A DNA stretch of 8,047 nucleotides from the NCBI GenBank assembly GCA_021784635.1, contig JAJYHS010000075.1, forward strand, positions 1-8,047, read 5' to 3'. Origin of the DNA: a bacterium. GTDB lineage: Bacteria > Bdellovibrionota > Bdellovibrionia > Bdellovibrionales > UBA1609. The notes beneath the pieces were generated by a model, which saw nothing but the letters and a program-made list of their open reading frames with translations, searched no databases and was not told the DNA's origin. The position numbers and the translations under genes are program-made. Shown here piece after piece: positions 5,443 to 8,047 of the stretch. How positions within the stretch are numbered: position 1 is the stretch's first letter; the number at the start of each line of letters is the position of its first letter.

Positions 5443-7680
5443 ATGAACGTTCAAAAGCGGATTGAAGATTGGTATCTTGAAAACAGGCGCGATTTGCCGT
5501 GGCGCCGCGACCGCGATCCATATCAAATTTGGATATCTGAAACTATGCTCCAACAGACCACTGTTACGGCCGTTATTCCTTACTACGAGCGATTCTTAGA
5601 AAAATTCCCAACCCTTTATGATTTAGCAAATGCAAAAATTGAAGACGTTTTACGTTTGTGGGCGGGGCTAGGTTATTATTCACGTGCGCGAAATTTGCAC
5701 GAAGCCGCAAAAATCTTGGCCAAGCAAAAAAGCTTTCCGCGTACCTATAGTGAGCTCATAAAATTACCGGGGTTCGGGCCGTATACCGCGCGTGCCGTTA
5801 GTAGTCTTGCCTTTTCTGAACCCGTGGGAGTTCTCGATGGTAATGTAATTCGCGTGTTAACGCGCCTCCATTCACTGCGATGGCAGTGGTGGCGGCCGCA
5901 AATGCGCTCGCAATTACAAAGATTGGTTGACCAATTCATCGCACCAGGCCCCGTAAACATCCTCAATCAAGCTTTAATGGAACTTGGATCGCAAGTCTGC
6001 ACTTCGAAAAATCCAAAATGCCGTCAGTGTCCGCTAGCTAAGGATTGCCTGGCACAAAAAAACTCCTTGTGGAGTGTATTGCCTCTAAAAAAACCACGAA
6101 AAGCCGTTGAAATATGGCAATGGACCGCAATGATCGAAATGCGTGACGGCCAAGTACGACTCACTAAAAACGAGGCGCCGTTTTTGCACGGCCACTGGCT
6201 TTTACCGGGGCTGGCTAAAAAGTTAAAAAAGGCGCCTAAAAATTTTGATTTCCGCCATCGAATTACCCATCACGACATCTATGCAACAGTTCAACAGTTG
6301 GCGCGCCCGGATCGGCAAAAGTCACGCTCCCAAAAAGATAAGGCATCGCGCTGGGTTTCAATTCAAGATCTCGATGCCGTTTCACCATATTCACTAATGA
6401 GAAAAGCTTGGATGAGCCAGGCAAAGTTAAACCGGATATCCGGCAAAGCTCCTTTGCGCGTCGTTATGTTCGCTTGGTTTATAACTACGATTTTAACGGC
6501 GCTTTTACTCATGTTTGCAGGTTGCCAGTCGATTAAAGTTGCGCCGATTGCGGCGAAGCCTTCACGCCCCGCCGAAAAAGTCGGCACCTACACGTTACTT
6601 ACTCAACAGGGAGTGAATCGCACCCCGCGATTGTCGCCGAACGGGAATCGACTGCTCTACGTGAGTTCAAAACGCCGATCGCACAGAAACCCCCAGTTAT
6701 ACGAACTCAACCTCAAAACCGGAGTCGAAAACCGGCTGACATTTCAAGATGGCGAAATTTTTGATGGTGTTTTTAATCGAACGGGTAGACGGATCATCTA
6801 CTCAAGCAGCACTGATGAAATTAAAGAAAATCCAGTTTATTTGATCGAAGCCATCGATCAGTTCAACAATGGCGGAGAACCGTTGAGCCCCGAAGAAATT
6901 CAGTCCGATGATTTGGCTGACCCAAAAAATTTTTGGGGCGCTAAACTCCCACCGACGGACATATACGAATCTATGATCGATGGCAGCCACCTCCTTCGTT
7001 TTACGCGAACCGACTCGTTCGATGGCGAAATAAGCGCCAATCCCCAGTCGAATGAAATTGCGTTCGTCGCGTACCAAAATAATCGGCTTGTACTTTACCG
7101 AATGAATTTGAGAACCCGCCGAATAAATAAATTATCGCCGATTCCCTCTTCGATTGCGACGGTGCATTCGGCCGACGAATGGCCGCGGTTTAGCCCGGAT
7201 GGGCGAAAGTTAGTATGGGTTCATGAAATCGGACCGAAAAAAACCGCGATTTGGATCGCCAATGCGGACGGTTCAGACTCGAGACGACTGATTGGCGGTA
7301 ACGCCATTTACTGGACGCCGACATGGCTATCTAAAAACAATGAAATATTATTTTCTTCAAACCGCAGCGACCCTTCAATATTTGAACTCTACGTTGTGAA
7401 GACCGACGGCTCCTGTTTGCGGCAAATTACGAGAAACTCGAAATTGCATAAGTTTTTTCGAATGTGGCAGGCTGAAATCGATCCGAAAGAAGAACACATT
7501 TATTTTACTTCTGATGTAAGCGGCACAGACCAAATTTACAAATGGACTTTGAGCAAACGAATACAATCAATTATAAATCATCCGTGCCCGCCGGCCGCGT
7601 CACCTACAAAGGCTCCAACCGCTGCAGCTACCGCCGCTTGCACTCCACCAGCGTCATGTGTACCATCAAAGGCGAAATGA
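5443..7680 (+). CDS. mutY: MutY adenine glycosylase fused in frame to a PD40/TolB-like lipoprotein
   Basis: The single frame of 745 codons has two parts. Residues 1 to about 325 form a full MutY, which removes adenine mispaired with 8-oxoguanine. It shows L-P-W-R (18-21), catalytic E33 in I-S-E-T-M-L-Q-Q-T, a helix-hairpin-helix L-P-G-F-G-P-Y-T-A-R (108-117), catalytic D132 in L-D-G-N-V, and the 4Fe-4S cysteines C186, C193, C196 and C202. A NUDIX-like 8-oxoG domain with the F-R-H-R-I-T-H-H segment (270-277) follows, ending near S-L-M-R-K-A-W. MutY is usually about 350 aa. Residues 342-361 are a hydrophobic lipoprotein signal ending in F-A-G-C, followed by a beta-propeller. No stop separates the halves. 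GAGG (5435-5438) supports ATG 5443. This may be a true fusion, a polyprotein cut at C361, or two genes sharing a frame with an internal start (6397, 6412 or 6466). Confidence 0.85.
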   Translation: MNVQKRIEDWYLENRRDLPWRRDRDPYQIWISETMLQQTTVTAVIPYYERFLEKFPTLYDLANAKIEDVLRLWAGLGYYSRARNLHEAAKILAKQKSFPRTYSELIKLPGFGPYTARAVSSLAFSEPVGVLDGNVIRVLTRLHSLRWQWWRPQMRSQLQRLVDQFIAPGPVNILNQALMELGSQVCTSKNPKCRQCPLAKDCLAQKNSLWSVLPLKKPRKAVEIWQWTAMIEMRDGQVRLTKNEAPFLHGHWLLPGLAKKLKKAPKNFDFRHRITHHDIYATVQQLARPDRQKSRSQKDKASRWVSIQDLDAVSPYSLMRKAWMSQAKLNRISGKAPLRVVMFAWFITTILTALLLMFAGCQSIKVAPIAAKPSRPAEKVGTYTLLTQQGVNRTPRLSPNGNRLLYVSSKRRSHRNPQLYELNLKTGVENRLTFQDGEIFDGVFNRTGRRIIYSSSTDEIKENPVYLIEAIDQFNNGGEPLSPEEIQSDDLADPKNFWGAKLPPTDIYESMIDGSHLLRFTRTDSFDGEISANPQSNEIAFVAYQNNRLVLYRMNLRTRRINKLSPIPSSIATVHSADEWPRFSPDGRKLVWVHEIGPKKTAIWIANADGSDSRRLIGGNAIYWTPTWLSKNNEILFSSNRSDPSIFELYVVKTDGSCLRQITRNSKLHKFFRMWQAEIDPKEEHIYFTSDVSGTDQIYKWTLSKRIQSIINHPCPPAASPTKAPTAAATAACTPPASCVPSKAK
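6412..7680 (+). CDS. PD40/TolB-like beta-propeller lipoprotein (C-terminal half of the mutY frame)
   Basis: Read as its own gene from ATG 6412, this encodes 422 residues. A basic N-region is followed by a hydrophobic core and lipobox F-A-G-C with Cys at residue 38 (361 of the fusion). Gln at +2 suggests outer-membrane sorting under the E. coli rule. Six PD40-like blades follow, with signatures R-L-S-P-N-G-N-R-L-L-Y-V, F-N-R-T-G-R-R-I-I-Y, A-N-P-Q-S-N-E-I-A-F-V, F-S-P-D-G-R-K-L-V-W-V, S-K-N-N-E-I-L-F-S-S-N-R and I-D-P-K-E-E-H-I-Y-F-T-S. This resembles the TolB propeller without the TolB N-terminal domain. A protein-binding role in the periplasm is inference. The last 33 residues are low-complexity Pro/Ala/Thr with three Cys. 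ATG 6397 and ATG 6466 are other possible starts; none has a clear ribosome site, which weakens the separate-gene reading. Confidence 0.5.
   Translation: MSQAKLNRISGKAPLRVVMFAWFITTILTALLLMFAGCQSIKVAPIAAKPSRPAEKVGTYTLLTQQGVNRTPRLSPNGNRLLYVSSKRRSHRNPQLYELNLKTGVENRLTFQDGEIFDGVFNRTGRRIIYSSSTDEIKENPVYLIEAIDQFNNGGEPLSPEEIQSDDLADPKNFWGAKLPPTDIYESMIDGSHLLRFTRTDSFDGEISANPQSNEIAFVAYQNNRLVLYRMNLRTRRINKLSPIPSSIATVHSADEWPRFSPDGRKLVWVHEIGPKKTAIWIANADGSDSRRLIGGNAIYWTPTWLSKNNEILFSSNRSDPSIFELYVVKTDGSCLRQITRNSKLHKFFRMWQAEIDPKEEHIYFTSDVSGTDQIYKWTLSKRIQSIINHPCPPAASPTKAPTAAATAACTPPASCVPSKAK
6466..6525 (+). other. Lipoprotein signal sequence with lipobox
   Basis: Codons 342-361 of the long frame encode a hydrophobic run of about 18 residues ending in M-F-A-G-C, preceded by Arg and Lys (R331, K335, R339). 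This is the layout of a type II signal peptide, with Cys at 6523-6525 as the lipidated residue. If the protein is made as a fusion, the same run would act as an internal membrane segment, with MutY inside and the propeller outside. Confidence 0.8.
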
Positions 7681-8047
7681 ATAACAGATTGAAAAAACGG
7701 CTTCTTATTGGTTTAACTATTTTGATTTCATTCTTAATGGCGCCAACAGTCTTTGCCGCCCCAATGCCGCTGACTTCGTCATCTATTTTTATTTCTGGTA
7801 AAAATGGTGTTTTTTATTCGCCGCTTGGTTTCAGCCTTAACGCTGCTAATACCGACTGGGATCTAACGCCAAAGCCAAAAAATAATCGGTTTATCAAAAC
7901 GATTTATCTGTCACCTCAGGACCCGGAAGCCTTGCTTACCGTACGCGCTGACAAAATTGCCCGACCGGTAAATGTCGTCCAATATGCGAAAAAATGGTTA
8001 AATGATTACCCGCGGTTTGGCTTTCAAGTTTTGCAAGCAAAGCGCGT
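7677..8047 (+). CDS. Uncharacterised exported protein (5' part, runs off window)
   Basis: ATG 7677 overlaps the TGA of the preceding frame (ATGA). AAAGG (7668-7672) stands 4 nt upstream as a modest ribosome site. The 123 visible codons begin M-N-N-R-L-K-K-R-L-L, then a hydrophobic core and T-V-F-A-A-P, a clear Sec signal peptide with likely cleavage after residue 27. The mature part has Y-S-P-L-G-F-S-L and a Trp about ten residues on, somewhat like the opening of PsbP/DUF1795-type domains, then W-L-N-D-Y-P-R-F-G-F. That likeness is loose and I assign no family. The 3' end lies outside the window. The stop/start overlap with the lipoprotein half suggests one operon and possibly a joint envelope function. 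Confidence 0.78.
   Translation, partial: MNNRLKKRLLIGLTILISFLMAPTVFAAPMPLTSSSIFISGKNGVFYSPLGFSLNAANTDWDLTPKPKNNRFIKTIYLSPQDPEALLTVRADKIARPVNVVQYAKKWLNDYPRFGFQVLQAKR

Noticed and set aside
5164..5553. 129-codon minus-strand frame across the mutY start and the intergenic region
   Set aside because: It is antisense to conserved MutY codons and overlaps the signal peptide of the exported protein in another frame. It has no recognisable protein features.
1..8047. Search for a CRISPR array, tRNA, rRNA, insertion sequence or toxin-antitoxin pair
   Set aside because: No spaced repeats, cloverleaf sequence, transposase motif or small paired genes were seen. Almost all bases belong to ordinary coding genes.

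Overview
This window looks like chromosomal housekeeping DNA from a Gram-negative (diderm) bacterium. The signs are a type IV pilus ATPase, Sec signal peptides, and a lipobox followed by Gln, which would suit an outer-membrane lipoprotein. The mix of gene types and the moderate base composition would fit a Bdellovibrionota/deltaproteobacterium-like organism. That placement is an inference from gene content, not from a marker gene. I see no rRNA, tRNA, CRISPR array, transposase, phage gene or attachment site.

Region 1 (1-3697, + strand) is a tightly packed run. It holds the 3' end of a PilT/PilU-family pilus retraction ATPase, then recX (RecA regulator), then alaS (alanyl-tRNA synthetase). pilT and recX overlap by 56 nt and recX and alaS by 14 nt, so the three are probably one transcription unit. 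recX-alaS is an old neighbourhood, but in Enterobacteria and Pseudomonas recA precedes it. Here the gene directly upstream is a pilus motor ATPase.

Region 2 (3713-5327, - strand) converges on alaS with a 15-nt gap that contains a hairpin and a T-run. It is a two-gene operon, transcribed right to left. The first gene encodes an unrecognised exported protein of 215 aa. One nucleotide after its stop comes an agmatinase/guanidinobutyrase-type ureohydrolase with a complete set of metal ligands.

Region 3 (5328-5442) is the only real intergenic space. It is a divergent control region with two back-to-back imperfect tandem repeats (13 bp and 11 bp), candidate promoters in both directions, and the mutY ribosome binding site.

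Region 4 (5443-8047, + strand) is the most unusual part. One uninterrupted 745-codon frame encodes a complete MutY adenine glycosylase and then, with no stop codon, a lipoprotein signal sequence and a six-blade PD40/TolB-like beta-propeller with a Pro/Ala/Thr/Cys-rich tail. Either this is a genuine MutY-lipoprotein fusion or polyprotein, or two same-frame genes share the frame and the second starts internally. Its stop overlaps (ATGA) the start of another exported protein that runs off the window. The downstream half therefore looks like a small cell-envelope cluster linked to a DNA-repair gene.
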